Shown here in pieces: positions 33,894 through 43,187 of a stretch of 64,000 bases of DNA. Below the pieces are notes generated by a model. That model ran no database searches and was not told the origin of the DNA. It saw only the letters and a program-made list of their open reading frames with translations. Source of the stretch: GCA-2698665 sp047611265 (GTDB lineage: Bacteria; Pseudomonadota; Gammaproteobacteria; GCA-002705445; GCA-002716945); contig JBLFWM010000006.1 in assembly GCA_047611265.1 (NCBI GenBank), positions 16,317 to 80,316 of the forward strand, in the 5' to 3' direction. Each line of letters begins with the position of its first letter. Positions within the stretch are counted from its first letter, which is position 1. The translations under genes were made by a program, and so were the position numbers.

Positions 33894-35867
33894 TTACTCG
33901 CCTAGACCCATTTTAATATATCCAGTCGGGCAAACATCAGAACAAATGTGACATCCAATGCATTTATTATAATCAGTATCAACGTATCTACCCATTGTAG
34001 ACTCATCTTTTTTGACACGAAAGACTGCGTCCACCGGACAGTAAATTACACAATTATCACACTCAAAACACATTCCGCAACTCATGCATCTTGACGCTTC
34101 TTTAATTGCATCTTCTTCTGTAAGACCAATAATTCTATCTTCGAAATGATCTATGACATCATCTCCGGAAGGGACAGCTTCCCCTCTTTTTAATCTATCT
34201 TCATGTTTAAAATGTCCTAAAAATAGTTCAGTAGAAGGTATAATTTCTTGCGCTGAACGGTCTTCATAATTATGAACTACAGCTTTACTACTATCTGTAC
34301 CCATTAGAGACGCAGGGTCTTCTAAAACCGGCTTATATTCTTCTGGTTGCAGATCAGTTTCTCTTAACTTATCTAACAAACTGAAATGGTGCACGTCAAC
34401 CTTAGGTCTACGTTTAAAATCTTTATTTTCAAAAAAACTTTTTATAGACTGTGATGCTATAGACCCTTGTCCAATCGCAGTTGTTAATAGATGCGGTCTA
34501 ACAATATCACCAGCAACAAAATGTCCCTCTTTAGTTTTATGTCTATAAAATTCATCAGTATCAAAAAATCCATGCTCATTGCCTAGAGCTTCTAAACCTT
34601 CAATATCTGGCGCCTGGCCTATAGCTGAAACAATTAGATCAGCTTCAATTCTTTGTTCAGATCCCTCAACAGGAACTGGTCTGTTATCTTTAAAAGTACA
34701 TTTAGCAATAATTAACGCAACTGCTCTATTATTTTCATCTTTTTCTATTCTAACGGGGATAACACCATTAATTATTGTTACACCTTCATGAATAGCATCG
34801 TTAACCTCTTGCTCAGCGGCCGTCATTTCTTCTTTTTGAAATAGAGAAGTTAAGGTAACTTCTGCGCCTTCTTTGACAGCTGATTCTGAAACATCTTGCG
34901 CAACATAACCGTGCACAATAGCTTCTGGGCTTTCTTGGGGATTCATGGTTGAAATATGTCCAAGTCTTCTAGCAACTGATACTACGTCAATAGAAGTATC
35001 GCCGCCGCCTACACAAACAACTTTCTTAGACCCAACTTTTAATCTACCTTGGCAAAAAGCTTCAAGAAAAGCTACGCCACTCAAACAATTTTCAGCATCA
35101 CTTCCTTCTATTGGCAATGCCTTACCATTCCAGCATCCTATGGTCCACAATACTGCGTCATAAGCACTATCTACTTCTTCCATTGGAATATCCTTGCCAA
35201 CCCTTTTATTTAAAATAACTTCTATATCACCTAAATCAAGTATACGTTTAATCTCAGCATCTAAAATATCTCGAGGTGTTCTATAATTAGGGATTCCATA
35301 ACGCATCATTCCGCCTAAATCCTCACGTTCTTCAAAAATTGTTGAGGCATAACCCATTTTTCGTAATTGAAATGCTGCCGATAATCCAGCTGGGCCACCA
35401 CCAATGATTGCAATTCTTTCTTTTAGTAATTTCGGAGCAGCATCAAATTTATAATTCTCTTCAAAAGCCTTATCACCAATAAATTGTTCAACTGCATTAA
35501 TACCTACATAATCATCTACGTCATTCCTGTTGCAGCCACTTTGGCATGGAGCTGGACAAACTCTTCCCATTTGAGACGGAAATGGATTAGCTGTCGTAGA
35601 CCTTCTGAACGCATATTCAGACATGCTCATTCCTTCTGGAGCTTTTTCAATTCCTCTTACGATTTGCAACCATCCACGTATATCTTCACCAGATGGGCAA
35701 CTACCTTGACATGGAGGTGTTTTATGAATATAAGTTGGGCATTTGTGCGATTTATCTTCGTTGAAGATTTGTTTTGAGAAATCACTATATTGATGGTCAC
35801 CTTCTTCATATCTTCTGAAGGTACTTTCCTCTTTCATCGCATTTACAGTTTGTTCTAGCTTAGTCAT
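33894..35867 (-). CDS. dsrL: DsrL, NAD(P)H:acceptor oxidoreductase of the oxidative Dsr pathway
   Basis: 657 residues, cytoplasmic iron-sulfur flavoprotein related to the small subunit of glutamate synthase. N-terminal cysteines (PPCQGSCPSGEDIRG, VCPAPCQSGCNR), FAD fold IAIIGGGPAGLSAAFQL (about 151), NAD(P) fold VVCVGGGDTSIDV (about 283), second FAD motif HFVAGDIVRP, and a C-terminal 2x[4Fe-4S] ferredoxin (CMSCGMCFECDNC and CIGCHICSDVCP). DsrL accepts electrons from DsrAB in sulfur oxidisers and marks the oxidative pathway. It may have an extra promoter in the gap after dsrK. Confidence 0.96.
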   Translation of the reverse strand: MTKLEQTVNAMKEESTFRRYEEGDHQYSDFSKQIFNEDKSHKCPTYIHKTPPCQGSCPSGEDIRGWLQIVRGIEKAPEGMSMSEYAFRRSTTANPFPSQMGRVCPAPCQSGCNRNDVDDYVGINAVEQFIGDKAFEENYKFDAAPKLLKERIAIIGGGPAGLSAAFQLRKMGYASTIFEEREDLGGMMRYGIPNYRTPRDILDAEIKRILDLGDIEVILNKRVGKDIPMEEVDSAYDAVLWTIGCWNGKALPIEGSDAENCLSGVAFLEAFCQGRLKVGSKKVVCVGGGDTSIDVVSVARRLGHISTMNPQESPEAIVHGYVAQDVSESAVKEGAEVTLTSLFQKEEMTAAEQEVNDAIHEGVTIINGVIPVRIEKDENNRAVALIIAKCTFKDNRPVPVEGSEQRIEADLIVSAIGQAPDIEGLEALGNEHGFFDTDEFYRHKTKEGHFVAGDIVRPHLLTTAIGQGSIASQSIKSFFENKDFKRRPKVDVHHFSLLDKLRETDLQPEEYKPVLEDPASLMGTDSSKAVVHNYEDRSAQEIIPSTELFLGHFKHEDRLKRGEAVPSGDDVIDHFEDRIIGLTEEDAIKEASRCMSCGMCFECDNCVIYCPVDAVFRVKKDESTMGRYVDTDYNKCIGCHICSDVCPTGYIKMGLGE

Positions 35868-35917
35868 GATTATCTCACACTTTATATAAGTTTATTATTC
35901 TGTTCTAATATTGGATA

Positions 35918-35948
35918 ATTATAGCATAAGAGCTTTAGCTCTAAAGCT
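35918..35948 (-). promoter_or_regulatory. Hairpin and candidate internal promoter between dsrK and dsrL
   Basis: The 79-base gap holds a perfect 7-bp hairpin that begins in the dsrK stop codon (AGCTTTA, loop, TAAAGCT; 35931-35948). A TATAAT on the minus strand (35918-35923) follows. No T-run follows the hairpin, so it looks like an mRNA processing or stability element, or part of an internal promoter, not a terminator. No clear -35 was found. Confidence 0.35.
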
Positions 35949-37440
35949 ATTTTTTAGTCATTATCAGAGCATCACCAACGAGTTGATGCAGACTGATAAT
36001 TTGATCTAACTCAAACCCATAATACTGAAATGCTTTCGAAAACTGGCTCTTACAAATAGCACATATTGCAGCCATATGTGTCACCCCATGGTCTTCCACA
36101 ACCCTTTTCAAGGCTTCCATTCTTGGCTGTGCTCCCTTCATTCTAAGCTCAATCAAATCATCCGTTAAAAGGCCGCCACCGCCACCGCAACAGAAAGTTT
36201 TTTCCTTAATAGTCTCATCATCCATGTCGTAAAAATTATTAGTTGTAGCTTTTATAATATCTCTTGGAAGACTAAATTGACCCCCCATAACATCTCCCAT
36301 GCCTGATGCCCTTGCTACATTGCATGAGTCATGAAATGTAATAACCTTTCCATCATTAGCAGATTTATCAAATTGTAGTATATTTTTATTAATAAGATCA
36401 TGGGTGACTTCACAAATATGTTGTGGGACAGGGTATCTTGGGTCTAAAAAATCAAACGGGCCCGCCAATGTATTTAAGAAACTATAAGCAACCCTCCAGG
36501 CATGCCCACACTCACCAAAAACAATCCTTTTAACGCCTAATTTTAATGCAGCCTCACGAATTCTAAGAGCTAGCTTTCTCATATTGTCATAACTACCAAT
36601 AAACATACCAAAATTTGCCGCTTCACTTGCATGCGAGCTTAATGTCCAACTGATACCAGCTTCATGAAAAACTTTTGCATATCCAATTAAACCATCAACA
36701 TGTGGTTCTGCAAAAAAATCTGCAGAAGGGGTAATAAGTAATACATCAGCTCCCTTAACATCTAATGGAAATTTAACATCAATGCCTGTTTCTTCTTCAA
36801 CGTCTTCTTCTAAGCCTTCCAAGGTATTTGCTAAAGCAGGTTTAGGTAAACCTAGGTTATTGCCTATTTTGTGAACCTTGCCAATTATTTCATTACAATA
36901 TTTTTGTCCTACTCCAACAGAGTCCATAATTTCTCTAGCTGCCATTGAAATTTCAGCAGTATCTATGCCTATTGGACAAAAAACAGCACACCTTCTGCAT
37001 TGCGAACATTGATGATAGTAAGAATACCAGTCATCTAAAACTTCTTTTGTTAAATCTACAGCACCAACAAGTTTAGGAAAAAATTTTCCGGGCAAAGTAA
37101 AATGTTTTCGATATACTCCACGCATTAAATTCTGTCTGCCAACCGGCATATTTTTAGGATCTTTCGTTCCCAGGTAATAATGGCATTTATCAGTACAAGC
37201 ACCACATTGCATGCAAGAATCCATATAGACCCTTAATGATCGATATTTTTTCAATAAATCACCCATTTTACCAAGAGCTACTTCTTGCCAATTTTCAACT
37301 AGCTCTCCAGGATAACCTAACGATTTTTGGAATTCTTCTTTTGATTTAAAAGGAGCTAAATGTGATGTAGCCGCTTCTACTAATTTGGGAATTGGCGTAT
37401 ATTCTTTTAAGATAGGTTTTTCGAATTCTTTTACTGCCAT
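35947..37440 (-). CDS. dsrK: DsrK, heterodisulfide-reductase-like catalytic subunit
   Basis: 497 residues, HdrD-like. N-terminal ferredoxin part CMQCGACTDKCHYY and CSQCRRCAVFCP (about residues 76-165), then two CCG-type cysteine domains: GECGHAWR..., HDSCNVARASGM and FCCGGGGGLL near 410-418. It sits on the cytoplasmic face with DsrM and is thought to act on the DsrC trisulfide/disulfide. It starts 8 bases after dsrM. Confidence 0.95.
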   Translation of the reverse strand: MAVKEFEKPILKEYTPIPKLVEAATSHLAPFKSKEEFQKSLGYPGELVENWQEVALGKMGDLLKKYRSLRVYMDSCMQCGACTDKCHYYLGTKDPKNMPVGRQNLMRGVYRKHFTLPGKFFPKLVGAVDLTKEVLDDWYSYYHQCSQCRRCAVFCPIGIDTAEISMAAREIMDSVGVGQKYCNEIIGKVHKIGNNLGLPKPALANTLEGLEEDVEEETGIDVKFPLDVKGADVLLITPSADFFAEPHVDGLIGYAKVFHEAGISWTLSSHASEAANFGMFIGSYDNMRKLALRIREAALKLGVKRIVFGECGHAWRVAYSFLNTLAGPFDFLDPRYPVPQHICEVTHDLINKNILQFDKSANDGKVITFHDSCNVARASGMGDVMGGQFSLPRDIIKATTNNFYDMDDETIKEKTFCCGGGGGLLTDDLIELRMKGAQPRMEALKRVVEDHGVTHMAAICAICKSQFSKAFQYYGFELDQIISLHQLVGDALIMTKK

Positions 37441-37448
37441 AATATAAC

Positions 37449-38186
37449 CTACTTTTTAGATTCTAATTTTTTTGCCCAATCCGATATATGTCTTTGGTCA
37501 CGTGCATTATCAGTTTGATTTCTAGTAGGACTAAAAAAAAGTCCTGGCGCATGTAACAATTTACTATAAGGAAATATTATCATTAAAAGCAATACAAGCG
37601 AAAGGTGTAATAGTAATATAAAATCACTAGGCAACTCAGACCATTGGAAGTACATGAGCCCAATAAAAAACATCTTTACAGCATAAATGTCAGTATGAAA
37701 CCATTTCATTAATAACCCTGTAAGCGCTATAGAGATTATAAGTATTAACATTAAATAATCAGATGGATTAGAAATATACCTAACTCTATCTACGAATATT
37801 CTTCTAGCTAACAAACCAATTAAACCAAATACCATCATATATCCTGCATAATGACCAGCAGCCTGTACAATTTCCCATGAAACCCAAAACCATACTGGAT
37901 CAGTAAAATATCTTAAATGCCTGAATGCAGCAAGCAGTAATGCAAAATGAAAAATCCAACCAAAGAACCATGTCCATTTAGTTGCTGAAAATAAACTTTC
38001 AAAAAATACAACTTCACGGAATAATCTAATTGCAACGCCGCTCTTAGTCTTAGGTGCGGGTGGTGTTGGAATTTTAAGAGGTGAGGGAATTATAGAGTAC
38101 TCGTAAATTCTATATCCTAGACCTATAAAAAGGATTAAGGTAGCCACATAAAATGATATTCCATAGAATATGGTCACAAATGACAT
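37449..38186 (-). CDS. dsrM: DsrM, cytochrome b-type membrane subunit
   Basis: 245 residues with five or six hydrophobic helices and several histidines on them (WIFHFALLLAAFRHLRYF, AAGHYAGY, LLHLSLVLLLMI), as in NarI/HdrE-like heme b subunits. It anchors DsrK and connects it to the quinone pool. The C-terminal tail is charged and cytoplasmic. It follows dsrC after 29 bases. Confidence 0.92.
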   Translation of the reverse strand: MSFVTIFYGISFYVATLILFIGLGYRIYEYSIIPSPLKIPTPPAPKTKSGVAIRLFREVVFFESLFSATKWTWFFGWIFHFALLLAAFRHLRYFTDPVWFWVSWEIVQAAGHYAGYMMVFGLIGLLARRIFVDRVRYISNPSDYLMLILIISIALTGLLMKWFHTDIYAVKMFFIGLMYFQWSELPSDFILLLHLSLVLLLMIIFPYSKLLHAPGLFFSPTRNQTDNARDQRHISDWAKKLESKK

Positions 38187-38215
38187 ACCTTATCTCTCCT
38201 TAAATCGTATAAAGG

Positions 38216-38548
38216 TTATACGCAACCAGTTGGTTTTGGTAATCCAGCAAATTTACATGCCTGCTTACCTGGCCCATATGGAAATAACTCATAAAGATAT
38301 TTGCTGTTGCCTTTATCTTTACCAAGTTTTTTCCCTACTGCTTTAGTTAAAACTCTAACAGCTGGTGCAATTTGATATTCTTCATAGTATTCACGTAAGA
38401 AATTAATAATATCCCAGTGATCATCAGTAAGCTCAATATCATCCTCTTTAGCCATTGCTGTAGCTAGATCTTTTTCCCATAGACTTAGATCGGCTAAATA
38501 CCCTTCTTCATCAGTCTCAAAAGATTTTCCATTTACTTCGATTGGCAT
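38216..38548 (-). CDS. dsrC: DsrC, sulfur carrier with both redox cysteines
   Basis: 110 residues, the full-function DsrC. The flexible C-terminal arm KQACKFAGLPKPTGCV carries both conserved cysteines: C98 and the penultimate C109, 11 positions apart. It carries sulfur as a persulfide/trisulfide to DsrAB and is then handled by DsrMK. The N-terminus PIEVNGKSFETDEEGYL matches the family. It follows dsrH with its own GGAG site. Two altered paralogues are encoded nearby (43942 and 47355). Confidence 0.97.
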   Translation of the reverse strand: MPIEVNGKSFETDEEGYLADLSLWEKDLATAMAKEDDIELTDDHWDIINFLREYYEEYQIAPAVRVLTKAVGKKLGKDKGNSKYLYELFPYGPGKQACKFAGLPKPTGCV

Positions 38549-38564
38549 AATTTACTCCTCTAAT

Positions 38565-38867
38565 TTATAACCAGTTTTGAATTTTTTCATTCTTTACAGT
38601 CAGATCAACAAAACCTTTATAATCTATTATCTCTATATTAGAGATTAGAGAACTTTTATCAAGCCCTCTAGCTTTTAAATCTGGTCCCAACACATAGAAT
38701 TTAGATGTTTTCTGTGCATTTATAACAGTGTCTGAAATACTTGTATTTTTGAGCGCCCCATAGACTCCATCCTCGATTAGAAGAACAGATGAGCTTTCAC
38801 TTATTAGTCTTAAACATGTTTCTAAACTATTTTTTTCAAAGGGTGATTTATTTACTGTATGTAACAT
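38565..38867 (-). CDS. dsrH: DsrH, TusB-like subunit of the DsrEFH sulfurtransferase
   Basis: 100 residues with the TusB pattern: MLHTVNKSPF at the start, a conserved Cys at position 18, LLIEDGVYGA, and YVLGPDLKARGL. Part of the DsrE2F2H2 hexamer that passes sulfur to DsrC. Start codon shares one base with the dsrF stop. Confidence 0.93.
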   Translation of the reverse strand: MLHTVNKSPFEKNSLETCLRLISESSSVLLIEDGVYGALKNTSISDTVINAQKTSKFYVLGPDLKARGLDKSSLISNIEIIDYKGFVDLTVKNEKIQNWL

Positions 38868-39250
38868 TAGAAATTAAATATAACCTCACTGTCTGTGATA
38901 AGTGCTTTCATCTCTGAGCTATCAATAACTTTAACATCTACCGATAAATCTTCTTCTGTTAGTCCTCTAGACTCCAAGGATTCTTTTTCAACATATAATT
39001 TTTCTACATCATACATCTCAAGAGCTTTGTATATTTTAGAAAAGTTTTTAGTATATATCTCTGATGTATCTTGGTCTTTTTTTAATTGGAAAACACCATC
39101 ATCAATAAAAGCTAGACTAACATCTTGCTCAAATGCGGCTCCAATCAAAACTACTTCAAGTGCTTCATGAGCATAAACAGTACCATGTGGAGCTCTTCTG
39201 TTAATATACAGAAATTTTTTAACTACTCCACTTTCTAATTCTTCTTCCAT
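38867..39250 (-). CDS. dsrF: DsrF, TusC-like subunit of the DsrEFH sulfurtransferase
   Basis: 127 residues, DsrE/F superfamily, with HEALEVVLIGAAFEQDVSLAFIDDGVF, the TusC/DsrF pattern. There is no cysteine, so it is structural and not a sulfur carrier, although many DsrF proteins do keep a Cys. It is adjacent to dsrE (no gap) and dsrH (1-base overlap). Confidence 0.92.
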   Translation of the reverse strand: MEEELESGVVKKFLYINRRAPHGTVYAHEALEVVLIGAAFEQDVSLAFIDDGVFQLKKDQDTSEIYTKNFSKIYKALEMYDVEKLYVEKESLESRGLTEEDLSVDVKVIDSSEMKALITDSEVIFNF

Positions 39251-39643
39251 TTAATCACCAAAAGTTACTAATCTATCAGCTTGTACGCCAGCCTCTATTA
39301 ATTGGCCTAATCCTGATATTCTAAATTTATCCGCAATATTATCTGCATCCTTTTTATGTCTTTTCATTTCATCGGGATCAACCATTCCTCTTCTTTGTGC
39401 AGCAGCTACACATAGAACTAAGTCAACCTTATGTTCTGTAGCCAACTCCGACCATCTATTTGGAATGTGTCTATCATCTTGAGGAGGTGTAGCTAGTCGA
39501 GTACCATTATTCACACCATCATGATAAAAAAATACACGAAAAATAGTATGTCCTTCTTCAATTGCAGCTTTTGCAAATAAATATGCACTATCAGATGCCT
39601 GATGTTGATAAGGCCCTTCGTTAACTAGTATACCGAATAACAT
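39251..39643 (-). CDS. dsrE: DsrE, sulfur-accepting subunit of DsrEFH
   Basis: 130 residues, TusD-like. The active Cys is at exactly position 78, in LVLCVAAAQRRG, as in Allochromatium DsrE. It accepts sulfane sulfur and hands it to DsrC. ILVNEGPYQHQASDSAYLFAKA at the start is diagnostic of the family. Next to dsrB with a 13-base gap. Confidence 0.96.
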   Translation of the reverse strand: MLFGILVNEGPYQHQASDSAYLFAKAAIEEGHTIFRVFFYHDGVNNGTRLATPPQDDRHIPNRWSELATEHKVDLVLCVAAAQRRGMVDPDEMKRHKKDADNIADKFRISGLGQLIEAGVQADRLVTFGD

Positions 39644-39656
39644 AAACAGTCCTTGT

Positions 39657-40745
39657 TTAAAATCTAATGTATGTAGATGAGTTTAAGGTTTTTCTGCCAC
39701 CACGCCAGTTATCAATATGATACTTAGTGAACGGAAGTTCTGTTAGCTCAAAAAATCTTGGCCAACCAATTCTTTCAATCCAATCATTTATACGTTCCCA
39801 ATCTTTTCCATCTTCCTTATACTTTTTAAGGATTCGTTTAACAATTGCAGTAGCTTCTGGCCATCTTGGAGGATTATTTGGTATTCCGGCTGCTACTAAT
39901 TTTTGGAAAGTTGGTTTGCTACGAGCATTTGAATGATTACCACCAACCCATATTGCTAGTTTACTATGTTCTGGATCATTAATTTGCATTGGTGGACATG
40001 GTGGGAAACAAGCACCACAACATATACATTTTTTTTCATCAACTTCTAGTGAAGCCTTGCCATTTACCATTGCCGGTCTAATTGCTGCCACAGGGCATCT
40101 TGCAACCACGGATGGTCTTTCACAAACATTCGATACTAAATCATGGTTAATCTTTGGTGGCTTAGTATGCTGTATATTAATTGCGATATCACCTTGACCA
40201 CCACAGTTAATTTGACAACACGACGTAGTCATATGCACTCTATTAGGCATATCATTATTCTTAAATTCATCTATTAACTCATCCATCATGGCTTTAACAA
40301 CACCAGAAGCATCTGTTCCAGGTATGTCACAATGCAACCAGCCTTGTGTATGAGAAATCATAGCAACACTGTTTTTAGTGCCGCCGACTACAAAGCCTTC
40401 TTTTTCAAGCGCTTCTATTAATGGCTCTACTTTAGAAGCATCTTTAACCATATATTCGATATTACTTCTTATTGTGAATCGTACAAATCCATCAGCAAAC
40501 TTATCACCAATATCGCATAGTGTACGTAATGTAAATACATCTAGAATTCGCTGTGTTCCAGCTCTTACAGTCCAGATTTCGTCACCACTATTAGCAGCAT
40601 GTCTTAAGACACCAGGTCTAGGATGATCATGCCATTTCCACTGACCAAAATTTTTACGCATTGTTGGATGCATATATTGGAAACCATCTGGCGCACCAGT
40701 TTCAATTGGTTTTCTCATTTCTTTTTTTTGTTTTACTTGTGTCAT
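39657..40745 (-). CDS. dsrB: DsrB, beta subunit of oxidative-type sulfite reductase
   Basis: 362 residues. Siroheme/cluster cysteines in TTSCCQINCGGQGDIA (about residue 172-187) and the inserted ferredoxin CICCGACFPPCPPM (about 242-254). The alpha2beta2 enzyme works in the cytoplasm, here probably in reverse, taking sulfur from DsrC to sulfite. Oxidative direction is inferred from dsrL, dsrEFH and the gene order. Separated from dsrA by 15 bases. Confidence 0.97.
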   Translation of the reverse strand: MTQVKQKKEMRKPIETGAPDGFQYMHPTMRKNFGQWKWHDHPRPGVLRHAANSGDEIWTVRAGTQRILDVFTLRTLCDIGDKFADGFVRFTIRSNIEYMVKDASKVEPLIEALEKEGFVVGGTKNSVAMISHTQGWLHCDIPGTDASGVVKAMMDELIDEFKNNDMPNRVHMTTSCCQINCGGQGDIAINIQHTKPPKINHDLVSNVCERPSVVARCPVAAIRPAMVNGKASLEVDEKKCICCGACFPPCPPMQINDPEHSKLAIWVGGNHSNARSKPTFQKLVAAGIPNNPPRWPEATAIVKRILKKYKEDGKDWERINDWIERIGWPRFFELTELPFTKYHIDNWRGGRKTLNSSTYIRF

Positions 40746-40760
40746 AATTTTATCTTCTCG

Positions 40761-42017
40761 TTAAGCGGAATCTTTATCTGCTGCGTCTGCACGTTCGTAC
40801 CATTTAACAGCTTCACCGTCCCATCCATCACCCCTGAAATAACTGGATTCTCTTGGGTTTCCAACCATATTAGGGTCTACTTCAATTCCTATTCCTTCTA
40901 AAAAGTTTACAAGACCGATTCTTTCAATCATCTCACCACATCTCTCATGCTCAAGAGCATTATCTGCCCAAAAATCTATGGATTCTTCGGCAATCTCAAC
41001 CAACTTATCCCAGTCTTCTTGCGTTTCAAGTTTCATGAATGGGACAATTACTGTTCCCATTAAATCACCTATTTTTAAAGTTCTTTTACCACCCATTAAA
41101 ACAGTCGCGCCCTTGTCATCACCGGGATGAAAAGCTTTCGGGATTACATTTAAGCAATGCATACATTTTACACAATTTTTGTTATCAATCGTTACTGTGT
41201 CATCATCATTCAAAGAGATAGCATTTGTAGGGCATCTTGTAACAATATTATCAATTACATGTTTTCTTCCCTTTGAGTCAACATACTTTTTGAACTCTTC
41301 TTGGTCAATCTTAATATCGTCTCTCCATGTTCCAATAATTGACATATCAGCTCTTTCTATTGAGTTCATGCAATCATTCGCACATCCAGAAACCTTAAAT
41401 TTAAATTTGTATGGTAATGCAGGTCTGTGCATATCATCTATGAAGTTATTAACTAGTAGCCTATGAGCTTTATGTTCATTGATGTTTGACATCTCACATC
41501 TACCAGCACCAACGCATGACATCGCTGTTCTAACGCATGGTCCAGCTCCACCTAAGTCAAAGCCGTACTCATTAATCTCGTCAAAAAAGTGTTGAGTAGC
41601 ATCAGAAGTGGATCCAATGAACATTATATTCCCTGTTTGACCATGAAAAGTGACTAATCCTGAGCCATATTTTTCCCAACTATCAGCCATTTTTCTTAAT
41701 ATATCTGTCGTATAATAGTTTCCTGCTGGAGGCTGTACACGTAATGTATGAAATTCTTTAGATTTAGGGAAAGCATCACCAACTTCTGAGAAACGAGGTA
41801 TAATCCCGCCACCATAGCCATAAACACTTACTGTCCCACCTTTCCAATAACCTTTTCTTGTTTCATATGAATGCTCTAATTGACCCAGTAGGTCATTAGT
41901 CATTTCATTAATTCGTTCTTGAGGATGTGAATCTCTCAATCTTTTAATACCACTAATAAAACTAGGCCATGGCCCATTTTCTAGCTCATCTAACATTGGC
42001 GTATCATGTTTTTTCAA
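40761..42017 (-). CDS. dsrA: DsrA, alpha subunit of oxidative-type sulfite reductase
   Basis: 418 residues. Conserved pieces are RVQPPAGNYYTTDILR, SCVGAGRCEMSN, KVSGCANDCMNSIERAD and the ferredoxin insert NCVKCMHCLNVIP. Translation begins at TTG (42017) behind CGGAGAG. The resulting N-terminus, with HDTPMLDELENGPWPSFI, agrees with known sulfur-oxidiser DsrA, so the TTG is preferred over the internal Met. First gene of the dsr operon; promoter in the divergent gap. Confidence 0.98.
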   Translation of the reverse strand: MKKHDTPMLDELENGPWPSFISGIKRLRDSHPQERINEMTNDLLGQLEHSYETRKGYWKGGTVSVYGYGGGIIPRFSEVGDAFPKSKEFHTLRVQPPAGNYYTTDILRKMADSWEKYGSGLVTFHGQTGNIMFIGSTSDATQHFFDEINEYGFDLGGAGPCVRTAMSCVGAGRCEMSNINEHKAHRLLVNNFIDDMHRPALPYKFKFKVSGCANDCMNSIERADMSIIGTWRDDIKIDQEEFKKYVDSKGRKHVIDNIVTRCPTNAISLNDDDTVTIDNKNCVKCMHCLNVIPKAFHPGDDKGATVLMGGKRTLKIGDLMGTVIVPFMKLETQEDWDKLVEIAEESIDFWADNALEHERCGEMIERIGLVNFLEGIGIEVDPNMVGNPRESSYFRGDGWDGEAVKWYERADAADKDSA

Positions 42018-42094
42018 TGTATAGCTCTCCGTTTTTCTGATATATAATGTTTATTATATTATCATTATTTACTAATATGTGTCTATGCGTAGAT

Positions 42095-42124
42095 AATATA
42101 GCATTTATTTAAAATAACTTACAA
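42095..42124 (-). promoter_or_regulatory. Candidate sigma-70 promoter of the dsr operon
   Basis: On the minus strand TTGTAA (plus 42119-42124), an 18-base spacer, and TATATT (plus 42095-42100). It leaves a leader of about 70 bases before the dsrA TTG. It lies in the 129-base gap shared with the divergent accessory cluster, so the two could be controlled together. Confidence 0.45.
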
Positions 42125-42146
42125 GTACTAAATAGGCATAAATTCA

Positions 42147-42995
42147 ATGAATATACTTAAAAACTCCAGAAATAATTATAAACTCTGGGCTAATAAAAAA
42201 CTAGAGGGGTTTTCTAATAAAATAGATGATTTAATTGTGGAAATAAAAAATCCGAATTCTCTTAGTAAATCAGAAAAGAATATTATGTCTACGACTATTA
42301 ATCAGCATAATATGGTCTTTTTTCAGATTAATAAAGAAACTATTAATCTAAAATCATCCATTAAAACATTGGGGGCTCAGATTGGACTAGGTGATTATGA
42401 AATAGATTCAAAATCAGATAGTGGCGGCTTAACTGAAATAAAAATTCATACTAATATAGAGTCAAATACTGAATATATTCCATATACTGATAAAAAACTA
42501 AATTGGCATACCGATGGCTACTATAATAATGATGGGAACCTTATATTGTCATGGCTATTATTTTGTAAAACCCAATCTGGAAATGGAGGAGTAAATAAAT
42601 ATATGGATCACGAGGTCGCATATATATTATTTAATGAACATTTCAATAATGTCAGTGATTTGATGCTTAGTAATACATATAGAATTCCTAAAAATGAATT
42701 AAGCGGGAGAGAAGCAGTTGATAGTCCAATATTTTCTTTTATCAATAGTAAATTACATATGAAGTTTAGTATGAGAGAGAAAAATATTATATGGAATGAT
42801 AAGTCTAAAGAGGCTGTGAATAATTTAAAAGATATTATTAAAAATGCCGAAAAATATCACATCACACATAAATTTTTAGAAGGACAGGGAGTAATAACAA
42901 ATAATATTATCCATATGCGTACATCATTTACAAATTTAGAAAAAAAGAATAGGCTTCTATATAGATTGAGGTCAAAGCAGAGAATGGAGGCATAA
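42147..42995 (+). CDS. TauD/TfdA-like 2-oxoglutarate Fe(II) oxygenase
   Basis: 282 residues. The HxD iron motif is in NWHTDGYY (H121, D123), the distal His in NIIHMRTSF (H256), and a following RLLYRLR supplies the 2-oxoglutarate-binding Arg (269 or 273). These fit the TauD/TfdA family, which oxidises small molecules, sulfonates included. The exact substrate cannot be read. It is divergent from dsrA and heads the accessory cluster. Its stop shares one base with the start of the next gene. Confidence 0.75.
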   Translation: MNILKNSRNNYKLWANKKLEGFSNKIDDLIVEIKNPNSLSKSEKNIMSTTINQHNMVFFQINKETINLKSSIKTLGAQIGLGDYEIDSKSDSGGLTEIKIHTNIESNTEYIPYTDKKLNWHTDGYYNNDGNLILSWLLFCKTQSGNGGVNKYMDHEVAYILFNEHFNNVSDLMLSNTYRIPKNELSGREAVDSPIFSFINSKLHMKFSMREKNIIWNDKSKEAVNNLKDIIKNAEKYHITHKFLEGQGVITNNIIHMRTSFTNLEKKNRLLYRLRSKQRMEA

Positions 42996-43186
42996 TGTTA
43001 TATTTAAGTAGCTTATTAATAGATGAAAAAGATATTGAAACTTTTGATGAATTATTAGAAGTAGTAAAGGTTAGAGCCAAAGATGGTGAAATATTTATAA
43101 AAATTGATTTGAAGCCTCCGTTTCCAGATACACCAGAAAACTGGGAAGATAAAATTGAGTCAGCTTTCAGTAGTTATATTAAATAA
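42995..43186 (+). CDS. Small acidic protein of unknown function
   Basis: 63 residues, acidic, starting in a TAATG overlap with the oxygenase gene. No motif that I recognise; residues 44-54 (PPFPDTPENWE) are proline-rich. Translational coupling on both sides argues that it is a real gene. Confidence 0.55.
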   Translation: MLYLSSLLIDEKDIETFDELLEVVKVRAKDGEIFIKIDLKPPFPDTPENWEDKIESAFSSYIK

Positions 43187-43187
43187 T

